From JBEKVE01 sp049514335 (GTDB lineage: Bacteria; Actinomycetota; Acidimicrobiia; Acidimicrobiales; UBA8190): 13,300 nucleotides of DNA. Positions 1 to 7,914 of this stretch are shown here, in pieces; the stretch's first letter is position 1, and every line of letters begins with the position of its first letter. Location of the stretch: positions 1 to 13,300 of the forward strand of contig JBEKVE010000089.1 of assembly GCA_049514335.1 (NCBI GenBank), read 5' to 3'. The position numbers and the translations under genes were made by a program. The notes under the pieces are model-generated. The model saw only the letters and a program-made list of their open reading frames with translations, was not told the origin of the DNA and made no database searches.

Positions 1-647
1 GGCAGCGCCGCCTCGGGCTTGCCCTCGTTGCGGGATATCCGCTCCACCGTGGCCCGCTCGGCGTCGACCTCGTCCTGGGGCACGTCCTCGCGCCGCAGGT
101 ACTGGGGTCGGGCGAACGCCACGTGCACGGCGACGTCGTGGGCGAGGTCCTCGGTCCCCCCCCGCAGCTCCACCAGCACGGCGTTGACGCCGCGCCCGGA
201 CTGCATGTGGAGGTAGGTGCCGACGACCGAGTCGTCGCCCATCTCGAAGCGCACCACGCGGCCGACCGAGATGTTCTCCTTGAGCGTGGTCTTGAGCTCG
301 TCGATGGCGTCGGCCCGGTCGGTGGCGGCGTCCTCACCCTTCTCCGCCACGAGCTGCGCCAGCTCGTCGGTGAGATTGACGAAGTGCTCGGCCTTGGCCA
401 CGAAGTCGGTCTCGCAGCGCAGCTCCACGATGGCCGCGGCCCGGCCTGCCACGGCCAGTGCCACCGCGCCCTGAGATGCCTCCCGGTCCGAGCGCTTGGC
501 CGCTCCGGCCAGGCCCTGCTCGCGCAGCCACAGCTTGGCCTGCTCCATGTCGCCCCCGGTCTCCTCGAGGGCGCGCTTGCTGTCGAGCATCCCGGCACCG
601 GTGGCGCGGCGCAGCGACTGGACGTCCTTGGCGGTGAACTCGGCCAT
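1..647 (-). CDS. tsf: Elongation factor Ts, 3' end missing (window edge)
   Basis: EF-Ts is the cytoplasmic nucleotide exchange factor that removes GDP from EF-Tu during translation elongation. The visible 215 codons start with an N-terminal UBA-like helical domain (about residues 3-45, with LRRATGAGMLDSKRAL). The family hallmark follows at about 79-84 (ETDFVA), the loop that works on the EF-Tu nucleotide site. Dimerisation-core sequence runs on to EGKPEAAL, where the window cuts the gene. The ATG at 647 lies 3 nt after the rpsB stop, so the two genes are almost certainly co-transcribed and translationally coupled, the usual bacterial order. The product will be longer than the part seen; the end of the gene cannot be read here. 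Identity is secure from TDFVA, the N-terminal domain and the rpsB neighbour. Confidence 0.97.
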   Translation of the reverse strand, partial: MAEFTAKDVQSLRRATGAGMLDSKRALEETGGDMEQAKLWLREQGLAGAAKRSDREASQGAVALAVAGRAAAIVELRCETDFVAKAEHFVNLTDELAQLVAEKGEDAATDRADAIDELKTTLKENISVGRVVRFEMGDDSVVGTYLHMQSGRGVNAVLVELRGGTEDLAHDVAVHVAFARPQYLRREDVPQDEVDAERATVERISRNEGKPEAAL

Positions 648-650
648 CGC

Positions 651-1652
651 TCAGCCCTCGTCGCCCGTGGCGGGAGCGTCGTCGGTCGCGGTGGCAGGCG
701 CTTCGGCCGTCGCCGGCGCGGCAGGTGCCTCGGCGGGTGCCTCGGCGGCGGGTGCCTCGGCGGCGGGGGCCTCGGCGGCGGGTGCCTCGGCGGCGGGGGC
801 CGCACCGGTCGAGCCGTTGGGGGCGGTGGGAGCAGGCGGTGCCGGTGAGGGTGCCGAGGGCGGTGCCGGGACCGACGCTCCCGGAGGCGTGCTCGGTCGG
901 GGGCCGCGGCGGGTGGGTGCCCCGGGCGCAGGGGCGGCCGCGGCGGGCTGCGCCGCCGAGCGGTGCTCCGCCACCCAGCGACCCTCGATCACGGCCTCGG
1001 CCAGGACCCGGCACATGAGCGCGCCCGACCGGATGGCATCGTCGTTGCCGGGGATGACGTGCGTGATGACGTCGGGGTCGCAGTTGGTGTCCACGACCGC
1101 AACGATCGGCATGCCGAGCTTGTTCGCCTCGGTCACGGCGATGTGCTCCTTCTTCGTGTCGATGACGAAGATGGTGTCGGGCAGGCGGTCCAGGTCGCGG
1201 ATGCCCCCCAGGTTGCGGCGGAGCTTCTCGAGCTCGCGCCGGTGGCGCAGGGCTTCCTTCTTGGGCATGGCCTCGAAGTCGCCGGCGCGCTCCATGGCCT
1301 CGTACTCCCGCAGCTTGCCCACGCGCGACGAGATGGTGGAGAAGTTGGTGAGCATGCCGCCCAGCCAGCGCTCGTTGACGAACGGCATGCCACAGGCCCG
1401 GGCGTAGGTGGCGATGGGGCCCTGGGTCTGCTTCTTCGTCCCCACGAAGAGCAGGATGCCGCCCTTGGCGACGAGGTCGCGGACGTAGGCGTAGGCCTCT
1501 TCCAACCCGGCCAGGGTCTTCTTGAGGTCGATGATGTAGATCCCGTTGCGCTCGCCCAGGATGTAGCGACGCATCTTCGGGTTCCACCGGCGCGTCTGGT
1601 GGCCGAAGTGCATTCCGGCCTCCAGCAGCTGGCGAGTCGTGACGACGGCCAC
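651..1652 (-). CDS. rpsB: 30S ribosomal protein S2 with long Ala/Pro/Glu C-terminal tail
   Basis: S2 is a late-assembling small-subunit protein that sits between the head and body of the 30S particle. Residues 1-230 are a full S2 core: LLEAGMHFGHQTRRWNPKM near the N-terminus, FVGTKKQ at 69-75, NERWLGGMLTNF at 93-104, and the late PIVAVVDTN and IPGNDDAIRSG motifs at 182-190 and 200-210. The start is the GTG at 1652: a GGGAGGA Shine-Dalgarno lies 5 nt upstream, and it gives the normal N-terminus of the family. The in-frame ATG further upstream would add 40 unrelated residues. The product is 333 residues. The extra 103 residues (231-333) are Ala/Pro-rich, then an (PAAEA)n run, then an acidic end. 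This is low-complexity sequence and probably disordered. Tails of this general kind occur on actinobacterial S2, but their role is unknown to me. Confidence 0.97.
   Translation of the reverse strand: MAVVTTRQLLEAGMHFGHQTRRWNPKMRRYILGERNGIYIIDLKKTLAGLEEAYAYVRDLVAKGGILLFVGTKKQTQGPIATYARACGMPFVNERWLGGMLTNFSTISSRVGKLREYEAMERAGDFEAMPKKEALRHRRELEKLRRNLGGIRDLDRLPDTIFVIDTKKEHIAVTEANKLGMPIVAVVDTNCDPDVITHVIPGNDDAIRSGALMCRVLAEAVIEGRWVAEHRSAAQPAAAAPAPGAPTRRGPRPSTPPGASVPAPPSAPSPAPPAPTAPNGSTGAAPAAEAPAAEAPAAEAPAAEAPAEAPAAPATAEAPATATDDAPATGDEG
724..801. repeat. 15-nt tandem repeat inside the rpsB tail
   Basis: About five copies of a 15-nt unit, GGTGCCTCGGCGGCG on the plus strand, run in tandem. The first copy lacks the last 3 nt and two copies have G in place of T at the third base. 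Read on the minus strand they encode the PAAEA repeats of the S2 tail. Unit length is a multiple of three, so copy-number change by replication slippage would keep the frame. Confidence 0.9.
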
Positions 1653-1657
1653 GCTGG

Positions 1658-1664
1658 TCCTCCC
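1658..1664 (-). promoter_or_regulatory. Ribosome binding site of rpsB
   Basis: On the minus strand GGGAGGA ends 5 nt before the GTG at 1652. It is one of the best Shine-Dalgarno matches in the window and decides the rpsB start in favour of this GTG over the longer reading frame. Confidence 0.8.
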
Positions 1665-1772
1665 ATCGGTTGTTCTTCCCCGGCGCTGCGCTCCCGCAGG
1701 GGCGACCGTTGGACGCGCCCGGGTGCTTCGAATGCTGTCGGTTCGTCCCACCGGACGGCAGGACCGCTCCAT

Positions 1773-1801
1773 GGTATACGACCCGGCCGAGGCCCGTAAC
1801 G
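1773..1801 (-). promoter_or_regulatory. rpsB: Possible rpsB-tsf promoter (weak)
   Basis: On the minus strand TATACC (1778 down to 1773) matches 4 of 6 bases of a -10 element and is one of the few AT-rich spots in the 170-nt gap between the small membrane-protein gene and rpsB. The -35 position holds only a poor match (GTTACG, 16-nt spacer). Use of this site would give an rpsB leader of roughly 110 nt. That leader contains a nested inverted repeat near 1736-1763 (CGGT/ACCG around GTCC/GGAC) of unknown role. Confidence 0.3.
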
Positions 1802-1809
1802 GGGGTCGT
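1778..1809 (-). terminator. Candidate stem-loop after the sigma/small-protein operon
   Basis: ACGACCC at 1778-1784 pairs perfectly with GGGTCGT at 1803-1809 (7 bp), enclosing 18 nt that can form two smaller hairpins. It begins 13 nt beyond the stop codon of the 65-codon gene on the minus strand, where a terminator for the upstream operon would be expected. No U-run follows, which is common in GC-rich actinobacteria, so the call is tentative. It abuts the candidate rpsB -10 element. Confidence 0.35.
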
Positions 1810-1822
1810 GGGTCAGTTTGAC

Positions 1823-2020
1823 TCAGCGGTGGTGTGCGAACCTCCAGGCCGTCGCGAGCAGCCCGACAAGCAGAGCCGGGGGAATGAGGAGGAGTTCCAG
1901 GCGCTCAGGTCCCCATCCTCCGCCACCGGTCAAGACAGCCGCGGCGTCAAGGATTATCAACACAAGGGCCACGACGGCAGCTAGCCCGAACAGGACCGTG
2001 AAGACCTGGCGCCTGGCCAC
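1823..2020 (-). CDS. Small two-helix membrane protein, unknown function
   Basis: A 65-codon frame starting with GTG at 2020. I do not recognise a family. The product has a short basic N-terminus (MARRQ), a first hydrophobic stretch at about residues 7-31, a Gly-rich turn (TGGGGWG), and a second hydrophobic stretch at about 39-59 ending in WRFAHHR. Positive charges at both ends suggest a hairpin with both termini in the cytoplasm. It lies on the same strand, 47 nt beyond the sigma factor gene and 170 nt before rpsB, so it is probably the last gene of the xerC-whiG transcript. No clear Shine-Dalgarno is visible. Many actinobacteria carry a secreted M23-type peptidase gene near this point; none is present. 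The membrane-protein-like composition argues for a real gene, but it could be chance. Confidence 0.5.
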   Translation of the reverse strand: MARRQVFTVLFGLAAVVALVLIILDAAAVLTGGGGWGPERLELLLIPPALLVGLLATAWRFAHHR

Positions 2021-2067
2021 CCCAAAAAGCTACTCGGTCGAGCAGAGCGGCCAGCCGGCGAGGTCGC

Positions 2068-2913
2068 TCAGCCGGTGGCGGCCACGCTGGAGCGTGTGCC
2101 CCGCCGGCCGGCGGGGCCGCGGCTCCGGGTGTCGGAGCCGTCGGGGGAACGGTCGCTCAGGCGGGCCCGTAGCTGCAGGACGGCCTTGGTGTGGATCTGG
2201 CACACCCTGCTCTCGGTCACACCGAGGATCTCCCCGATCTCGGCCAGGGTGAGACCTTCGTAGTAGTACAGCGACAGAACGGTCCGCTCCCGCTCCCCCA
2301 GCTGCATGATGGCCTGGGCGAGGATCTCCTTGGACTCCTTGTCCTCGAACATGGCGGTCGGCCCGGGCGTGGCATCGGGAATCGTGTCACCCAGGGTGGT
2401 GCGGTCGGTGCGGTCCCCACCCACCATGAACACCTCGTCCAGGGCGGCCACCCCCACGAAGGAGATCTGGCGGAGGATGTCCTGCAGTTCCTTCTCCGAC
2501 ATTTCGAGCTCCGTGGCCACCTCGGCGTCGCTCGGCGTCCGCAGCAGGGTCGCCTCGAGCGTGGCGTAGGCCTGCTCGACGGCGCGGGCCTTGGCCCGGA
2601 CGGACCGGGGCACCCAGTCGATGGCCCGCAGCTCGTCGATGATGGCGCCCCGGATCCGGGGAATGGCGTAGGTCTCGAACTTCACCTGGCGCACCGGGTC
2701 GAAGCGGTCGATGGCGTCGATCAAGCCGATGATGCCGTAGCTGACCAGGTCGGCTCCGTCGACGTGCTGGGGAAGGCCCACGGCGACGCGGGCCGCCACG
2801 TACTTCACCAGGGGCGAGTACAGGACGATGAGCTGGTCACGGATGTGACGGTCGCCACCCTTCTTGTACCCGGCCCACAGGCGTGCCGTACTGCCGTCGT
2901 CCTCGGTGGTCAC
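2068..2913 (-). CDS. whiG: WhiG/FliA-type RNA polymerase sigma factor
   Basis: An alternative sigma-70 family factor (group 3), which directs core RNA polymerase to a limited regulon. The order is region 2 at about residues 29-100 (LIVLYSPLVKYVAARV, GLIDAIDRFD, FETYAIPRIRGAIIDELR), region 3 at about 101-160 (DWVPRSVRAKARAVE), and region 4 at about 200-253, with LYYYEGLTLAEIGEILGVTE and SRVCQIHTKAVLQLR forming the promoter-binding HTH. It matches WhiG of Streptomyces very closely in these segments. A 28-residue Arg/Ser-rich tail is extra. GTG at 2913 is the only plausible start. Its GGGGGAGG sequence sits just 1 nt upstream, unusually close, and overlaps the xerC stop, pointing to translational coupling. 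WhiG controls sporulation in Streptomyces and FliA controls motility elsewhere; which applies here cannot be read. No anti-sigma gene is visible next to it. Confidence 0.92.
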   Translation of the reverse strand: MTTEDDGSTARLWAGYKKGGDRHIRDQLIVLYSPLVKYVAARVAVGLPQHVDGADLVSYGIIGLIDAIDRFDPVRQVKFETYAIPRIRGAIIDELRAIDWVPRSVRAKARAVEQAYATLEATLLRTPSDAEVATELEMSEKELQDILRQISFVGVAALDEVFMVGGDRTDRTTLGDTIPDATPGPTAMFEDKESKEILAQAIMQLGERERTVLSLYYYEGLTLAEIGEILGVTESRVCQIHTKAVLQLRARLSDRSPDGSDTRSRGPAGRRGTRSSVAATG

Positions 2914-2921
2914 GCCTCCCC

Positions 2922-3827
2922 CTACGCTCGGGGATGGGTTGCTCCGTACACGGAGAGCAGCCTGTCCTTGCTTACATGAGTGTAGACCTGCGTCGTCTGA
3001 AGGCTGGCGTGCCCCAGCAACTCCTGGACCACCCGCAGGTCGGCACCCCCGTCGAGCAGGTGCGTGGCGAAGCTGTGGCGCAGGGCGTGCGGGTGGGTCG
3101 GCACCGGGGATCGCCGGTCGAGGATACGGCGGACGTCCCGGGGCCCGAGGCGTGCCCCCCGGCGGTTGAGGAAGACCGCCCCGGCCGGGGTCCGCTCCGT
3201 GACCAGGGCATGGCGGCACCCGCGGGTCCAGGTTTCCAGCGCCTCGGCGCAGCGCTCGTGCATGGGCACCCGTCGCTGCCGGTCGCCCTTGCCGAGCACG
3301 GTGACGGTGCGCCCCGGAAGGTCCAGGTCCGACGTGTCCAGACCGCACAGCTCGGCCACGCGCAGGCCCGAGCCGTAGAGCAGCTCGAGCACGGCGTCGT
3401 CACGGGCCGCCAGCGCCCCGTGGAGCCCGGCCGGTGCGTCGCCGGCGCCCGGGTCGTCCCCGGCCCCGTCCGGCTCGAGCAGGACGTCGAGCTCGGCCCG
3501 GTCGAGCACGCGGGGCAGACGCGAGCCGCCGCCCGGGGCGGCCAGCCGACGCGACGGGTCGATGGCGATGGCACCCCGACGGCGTTGCCACGCGAAGTAG
3601 CACCGCAGTCCGGCGGCCTTGCGGGCCACGGTGGCGCGCGCGTAGCGGCGGGTGGCGAGAAATGCGAGGTAGCGGCGCAATAGCAAGCGGTCGACGGCAC
3701 CGGGTTCGGCCGCGCCACCGCGCTCCGCCCACGCCACGAAGGCGTCCATGTCGCCCCGGTAGGCGCGCACGGTCGCCGGCGACTGTCCACCGAGGGACCG
3801 GGAGAACGCCTCGAGGTCCCAGGTCAT
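2922..3827 (-). CDS. xerC: Tyrosine recombinase XerC/XerD
   Basis: A site-specific recombinase of the XerC/D type, which resolves chromosome dimers at dif. The product is 301 residues, normal for the family. Residues 1-85 form the SAM-like N-terminal domain (SPATVRAYRGDMDAFVAWAE). The catalytic domain keeps every active-site residue: Arg156 (GSGLRVAEL), Lys180 (GKGDRQRRVP), His247 and Arg250 (HALRHSFATHLL), His273 (LLGHASLQTTQ) and the nucleophile Tyr282 (VYTH). The insert at about 118-140 is Gly/Asp/Pro-rich. The ATG at 3827 gives the canonical N-terminus; the frame stays open further upstream but that part looks non-coding. The sigma factor gene follows after 8 nt. The xerC-whiG-rpsB-tsf neighbourhood is a known actinobacterial arrangement, favouring a housekeeping Xer over a phage integrase. 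Whether this is the XerC or XerD member cannot be settled here. Confidence 0.93.
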   Translation of the reverse strand: MTWDLEAFSRSLGGQSPATVRAYRGDMDAFVAWAERGGAAEPGAVDRLLLRRYLAFLATRRYARATVARKAAGLRCYFAWQRRRGAIAIDPSRRLAAPGGGSRLPRVLDRAELDVLLEPDGAGDDPGAGDAPAGLHGALAARDDAVLELLYGSGLRVAELCGLDTSDLDLPGRTVTVLGKGDRQRRVPMHERCAEALETWTRGCRHALVTERTPAGAVFLNRRGARLGPRDVRRILDRRSPVPTHPHALRHSFATHLLDGGADLRVVQELLGHASLQTTQVYTHVSKDRLLSVYGATHPRA

Positions 3828-3917
3828 GCGGCACCACGCTACCCGTCCCGGGCCATCGGCAACGCTATTGTCCAGCGCAATGGGGTGCGGCCAGGCAACG
3901 ACTTTGCACGCACTCCG

Positions 3918-3924
3918 AAGGGGG
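3918..3924 (+). promoter_or_regulatory. Ribosome binding site of the binding-protein gene
   Basis: AAGGGGG ends 9 nt before the ATG at 3934, fixing that start. The rest of the 106-nt divergent gap between this gene and xerC (3828-3933) must hold promoters in both directions, but I see no convincing -35/-10 pair in either. Confidence 0.6.
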
Positions 3925-3933
3925 TAGGTCGCC

Positions 3934-5613
3934 ATGCCTGATCGCATCGATCGTCGTTCGTTCATCGCCCGGGGCCTCGTGGCCGCCGGCGGCGTCGCCG
4001 CCGCCGGGGGGGCCGGCGGCCTGCTCGAGGCGTGCAGCTCGGGACCGTCCTCGGGCACCTCCGCCAGCGGGCCCCGAGACGGCATCTCGTCAGCCACCCC
4101 CAAGCGGGGCGGGTCCATCGTGTTCGGGGTCGAGGCCGAAGAGGAGGGGTTCGATCCCGGGTCCGACCACTTCGACGAGACGGGCGTGCAGTACATGCGC
4201 ACCGTCTTCGACCCGCTCACCATCATCGCCGCCGACGGCTCGGTCCAGCCGTACCTGGCCAAGGCCGTCACCCCCAACGAGGACTACTCGGTGTGGACCA
4301 TCACGCCGCGCCCGGGCGTCGACTTCCACGACGGCACGCCGTGCGACGCGGCGGCCATCGCCGGCAGCCTCACGCACTTCAAGGCGGGACTGCTCGGCAT
4401 CACCTGGACGCCGGTGACCAACATCTCGGTGCAGAACGACGCCGTGGTGATCACGCTCAACCAGCCCTGGGTGCCCTTCGACGCCTACCTGGCGGGCGGC
4501 ATCGGGGGCCAGCCCGGCTACATCATCGCCCCGTCGCAGATCGCCGACCCCAACGGGTCGGAGAAGCCGGTGGGCACGGGGCCGTTCCGGTTCAAGGAGT
4601 GGGAGCCGAACGACCACTTCACCGCGGTGCGCAACACGAGCTACTGGCGCTCGGGCTACCCGTACCTGGACTCGGTCACCTACCGGCCCATCAGCGACCC
4701 CCAACAGCGGGCCAATTCGCTCCTGGCCGGGACGATCGACATGATGCACACCGACCTGCCCGAGAGCGTCCTGCAGTTCAAGGGCGACTCGAGCTACGGC
4801 TTCCTCGACGACTCCGAGCACATCGTGGGCGAGCCGGACATGAATTTCATCATGATCAACTGCCAGGACCCGCTCATGTCCGACCTCCGCGTGCGGCAGG
4901 CCATGGCCATGGCCATCAACCCGAGGCAGTACTCCACGGTGGTGGACAAGGGCGTGAACCCCCCCGTCAACCAGCCCTTCATCCCGGGAACGCCGTACTA
5001 CGTGACCAACAGCGGCTTCCCCGCCTACAACCCGAGCGCGGCCCGCAGGCTGATCGAGGAGGTGGCGCACGACATCGGAAAGCCGGTGGCGTTCACCTTG
5101 AGCTCGACCCCCGCCGCCTACTCGGTCACCGCCGTGCAGTTCCTCGCCAGCCAGCTCGAGGCGGTGGGCATGAAGGTGACGCTCACCCAGGTGCAGCAGT
5201 CCCAGCAGATCAACGAGGCACTGGACGGCACCTTCCAGACCACGTCGTGGCGGCAGTTCGCGGCGACGGACCCCGACCTCAACTACCTGTGGTGGAGCCC
5301 CACCGAGATCTTCGGCACCGGGCCCACCGCCATCGCCCCCAACTTCGCCCGCAACAAGGACGAGGAGATCGAGACCCTGCTCCAGCAGGGACGACGCTCC
5401 ACCGACCCGTCCGTCCGCGCCGCGGCGTACCAGGCAGTGGCCAAGCGCATCAACCAGGACCTTCCCTACATCTGGCAGGACCGCACCACCTGGTCCATCG
5501 TGGCCGCCGGCAAGGTCCAGAACTTCAACAACCCCACGACACCGGCAGGGGGCAAGGCGTACGGCATGATCGCAGGGTGCGTCTGGACAACCCAGATCTG
5601 GCTGTCGGCCTGA
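3934..5613 (+). CDS. Tat-exported oligopeptide/dipeptide-type ABC substrate-binding lipoprotein
   Basis: A 559-residue extracytoplasmic solute-binding protein of the SBP_bac_5 (OppA/DppA) family, which delivers peptides or similar small solutes to an ABC permease. The N-terminus has a twin-arginine motif (RRSFIARG, Arg7-Arg8), a Gly/Ala-rich hydrophobic stretch, and a lipobox LEAC with Cys34 as the lipidated residue. The mature part shows family landmarks: YLAKAVTPNEDYSVWTITPR (about 105-124), GVDFHDGTPCDA, the GTGPFRFKEW block (about 213-222), VRNTSYW, and the DLRVRQAMAMAINP block (about 316-329). The ligand cannot be inferred from sequence. No permease or ATPase gene flanks it; the next gene, 85 nt downstream on the same strand, is a response regulator. 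It may serve a transporter encoded elsewhere, or feed a signal to the adjacent kinase; the second idea is speculation. Confidence 0.93.
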   Translation: MPDRIDRRSFIARGLVAAGGVAAAGGAGGLLEACSSGPSSGTSASGPRDGISSATPKRGGSIVFGVEAEEEGFDPGSDHFDETGVQYMRTVFDPLTIIAADGSVQPYLAKAVTPNEDYSVWTITPRPGVDFHDGTPCDAAAIAGSLTHFKAGLLGITWTPVTNISVQNDAVVITLNQPWVPFDAYLAGGIGGQPGYIIAPSQIADPNGSEKPVGTGPFRFKEWEPNDHFTAVRNTSYWRSGYPYLDSVTYRPISDPQQRANSLLAGTIDMMHTDLPESVLQFKGDSSYGFLDDSEHIVGEPDMNFIMINCQDPLMSDLRVRQAMAMAINPRQYSTVVDKGVNPPVNQPFIPGTPYYVTNSGFPAYNPSAARRLIEEVAHDIGKPVAFTLSSTPAAYSVTAVQFLASQLEAVGMKVTLTQVQQSQQINEALDGTFQTTSWRQFAATDPDLNYLWWSPTEIFGTGPTAIAPNFARNKDEEIETLLQQGRRSTDPSVRAAAYQAVAKRINQDLPYIWQDRTTWSIVAAGKVQNFNNPTTPAGGKAYGMIAGCVWTTQIWLSA

Positions 5614-5614
5614 G

Positions 5615-5636
5615 GCCCGGCGCGGGGCCCGGCGCG
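5615..5636 (+). repeat. Short 12-nt-spaced direct repeat after the binding-protein gene
   Basis: GCCCGGCGCG occurs at 5615-5624 and again at 5627-5636, right after the stop codon in the 85-nt gap before the response regulator gene. The segment is almost pure G/C and can fold in several ways; it might slow or end transcription. No clean terminator hairpin with a defined loop is visible. Confidence 0.4.
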
Positions 5637-5698
5637 ACACCCGTGGCCCGGCACGGATCGGGCGCCGCCGTGAGCAGCTCGCACTCGGGCAGACGTCG

Positions 5699-6376
<678 letters not shown>

Positions 6377-6384
6377 GACGAGTG

Positions 6385-7914
6385 ATGCGCTCCCGGCACA
6401 GACCGCGCCACGACGCCGTCCATGCCGGGCCGGGTGGGCCCGGCGCACACGCCGACCGCAAGCGGCGGCGCCTCGGGCTGCGCTCGCGCGTCACGGTGAC
6501 GTTCGGCCTGGGCGCGCTGGCGCTGTCGGCCACCATGGCCGGGCTCACCTACTTCACGGCGCGGCAATTCATCCTGAACGAGCGCCAGACCGCCATCCTG
6601 CGCCAGGCGTACGTGAACGCCTCGTTGGCCCGGTCCTCGCTACGCGAGCACAACACCGACGTCCCGCAGCTGCTCGCCTCCCTCGACACCGTGGCCGGCT
6701 CGTCCTCGGTCCTCGAGCTGCGCGGCCTGTGGTACGCCACGTCGCTGTCGGTGGCGCGCAGCGCCATACCGGCGTCCCTGCGCAGCCTGGTGCTGTCGGG
6801 CGCCCCGGCCACCCAGCGCTTCGTCCTCGGGGGGACCCCCGAGATGGTGGTGGGCCTTCCCATCCCGAGCGTCGACGCCGCCTACTTCGAGTTCTTCTCC
6901 CTCGACGAGCCGAGCCGGACCCTGCGCATCCTGGCCGTCGCCCTGGCCGCCGCCGCCCTCGCCACCACGGCGGCGGGTGCGGTCATCGGCCGGTGGGCGA
7001 GCGGCCGCGCCCTTCGACCCCTGGCCCAGGTGAGCCGGGCGGCGGAGACGGTGGCGGGGGGAAGTCTCGACACGCGCCTCATCGCCGCCGGCGACCCCGA
7101 GCTCTCGGCGCTGGCCGACTCGTTCAACCGCATGACCGAGGCGCTCCAGGAGCGCATCAACCACGAGGTGCGCTTCACCTCCGACGTCAGCCACGAGCTG
7201 CGCTCGCCGCTCACCACCCTGGCGACGTCGGTCGGTGTCCTCGAATCGCACCGCGACCAGCTGCCGGCTCGCAGCCGTCACGCCCTGGACCTGCTGAGCG
7301 CCGAGTTGCGCCGCTTCCAGCGCATGGTGGCCGACCTGCTCGAGATCAGCCGGGTGGACACGGGGTCGGCCGAGCTCCACCTCGACGAGGTGGAGGTGGG
7401 AGAGCTCGGCCGCCAGGCCGCGGCGGCGGCCGGAGCGGGGACCGTGCCCGTCGACGTGGACCCGTCGGTGGCGGGGGTCCGCCTGTTGGTGGACAAGCGC
7501 CGCATCGAGCGCATCGTCACCAACCTGGTGGCCAACGCCGAGCAGCACGCCGGCGGGGTCACGCGCCTGTCGGTCGAACCGGGGCCCGGTGTCGTCCGAC
7601 TGGTGGTGGTGGACCGCGGCCCGGGCGTGGCACTGGCCGAGCGCGACCGCATCTTCGAGCGCTTCTACCGAGGCCAGACCGCGGGCCAGCGCGGCGCCTC
7701 CACCGGGACGGGCCTCGGGTTGTCGCTCGTGACCGAGCACGTCCGGCTGCACGGCGGCCGGGTGTGGGTGGAGACGGGGGTGGGGGGCGAGAACCGGTTC
7801 GTGGTGGAGCTCCCCGTCGACAGGGCCGACCGGCCCGACGAAGAACAGGGCCGAGCCGACGAACGGCGGTCCCCCGCCGCTCCGGTGCCAGACGACGGAG
7901 CGCAAGCCTCGTGA
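6385..7914 (+). CDS. mtrB: MtrB-like sensor histidine kinase
   Basis: A 509-residue membrane histidine kinase, partner of the preceding regulator. Order of parts: a basic cytoplasmic leader (1-36), transmembrane segment 1 (about 37-57), an extracytoplasmic sensor domain of about 120 residues (60-180), transmembrane segment 2 (about 181-201), and HAMP (about 202-256). The HisKA domain has the phosphorylated His270 in DVSHELRSPLTTL. The HATPase part has an N box (TNLVANAEQHA, Asn384), a G1 box (DRGPG, 410-414) and a G2 box (GTGLGL, 441-446). A charged, probably disordered tail follows (about 480-509). ATG at 6385 fits AGGA 6 nt upstream; the adjacent in-frame GTG at 6382 would add one residue. 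The stop overlaps the next start by 4 nt. The VSHELRSPLTT box and gene order resemble MtrB. The inducing signal is unknown. Confidence 0.93.
   Translation: MRSRHRPRHDAVHAGPGGPGAHADRKRRRLGLRSRVTVTFGLGALALSATMAGLTYFTARQFILNERQTAILRQAYVNASLARSSLREHNTDVPQLLASLDTVAGSSSVLELRGLWYATSLSVARSAIPASLRSLVLSGAPATQRFVLGGTPEMVVGLPIPSVDAAYFEFFSLDEPSRTLRILAVALAAAALATTAAGAVIGRWASGRALRPLAQVSRAAETVAGGSLDTRLIAAGDPELSALADSFNRMTEALQERINHEVRFTSDVSHELRSPLTTLATSVGVLESHRDQLPARSRHALDLLSAELRRFQRMVADLLEISRVDTGSAELHLDEVEVGELGRQAAAAAGAGTVPVDVDPSVAGVRLLVDKRRIERIVTNLVANAEQHAGGVTRLSVEPGPGVVRLVVVDRGPGVALAERDRIFERFYRGQTAGQRGASTGTGLGLSLVTEHVRLHGGRVWVETGVGGENRFVVELPVDRADRPDEEQGRADERRSPAAPVPDDGAQAS

Noticed and set aside
724..801. 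Possible CRISPR or intergenic satellite
   Set aside because: The unit is 15 nt with no spacers, and it lies in frame within the rpsB tail.
2922..3827. Phage integrase or mobile-element marker
   Set aside because: The recombinase sits in a conserved xerC-whiG-rpsB-tsf context with no att repeats, tRNA or phage genes nearby.
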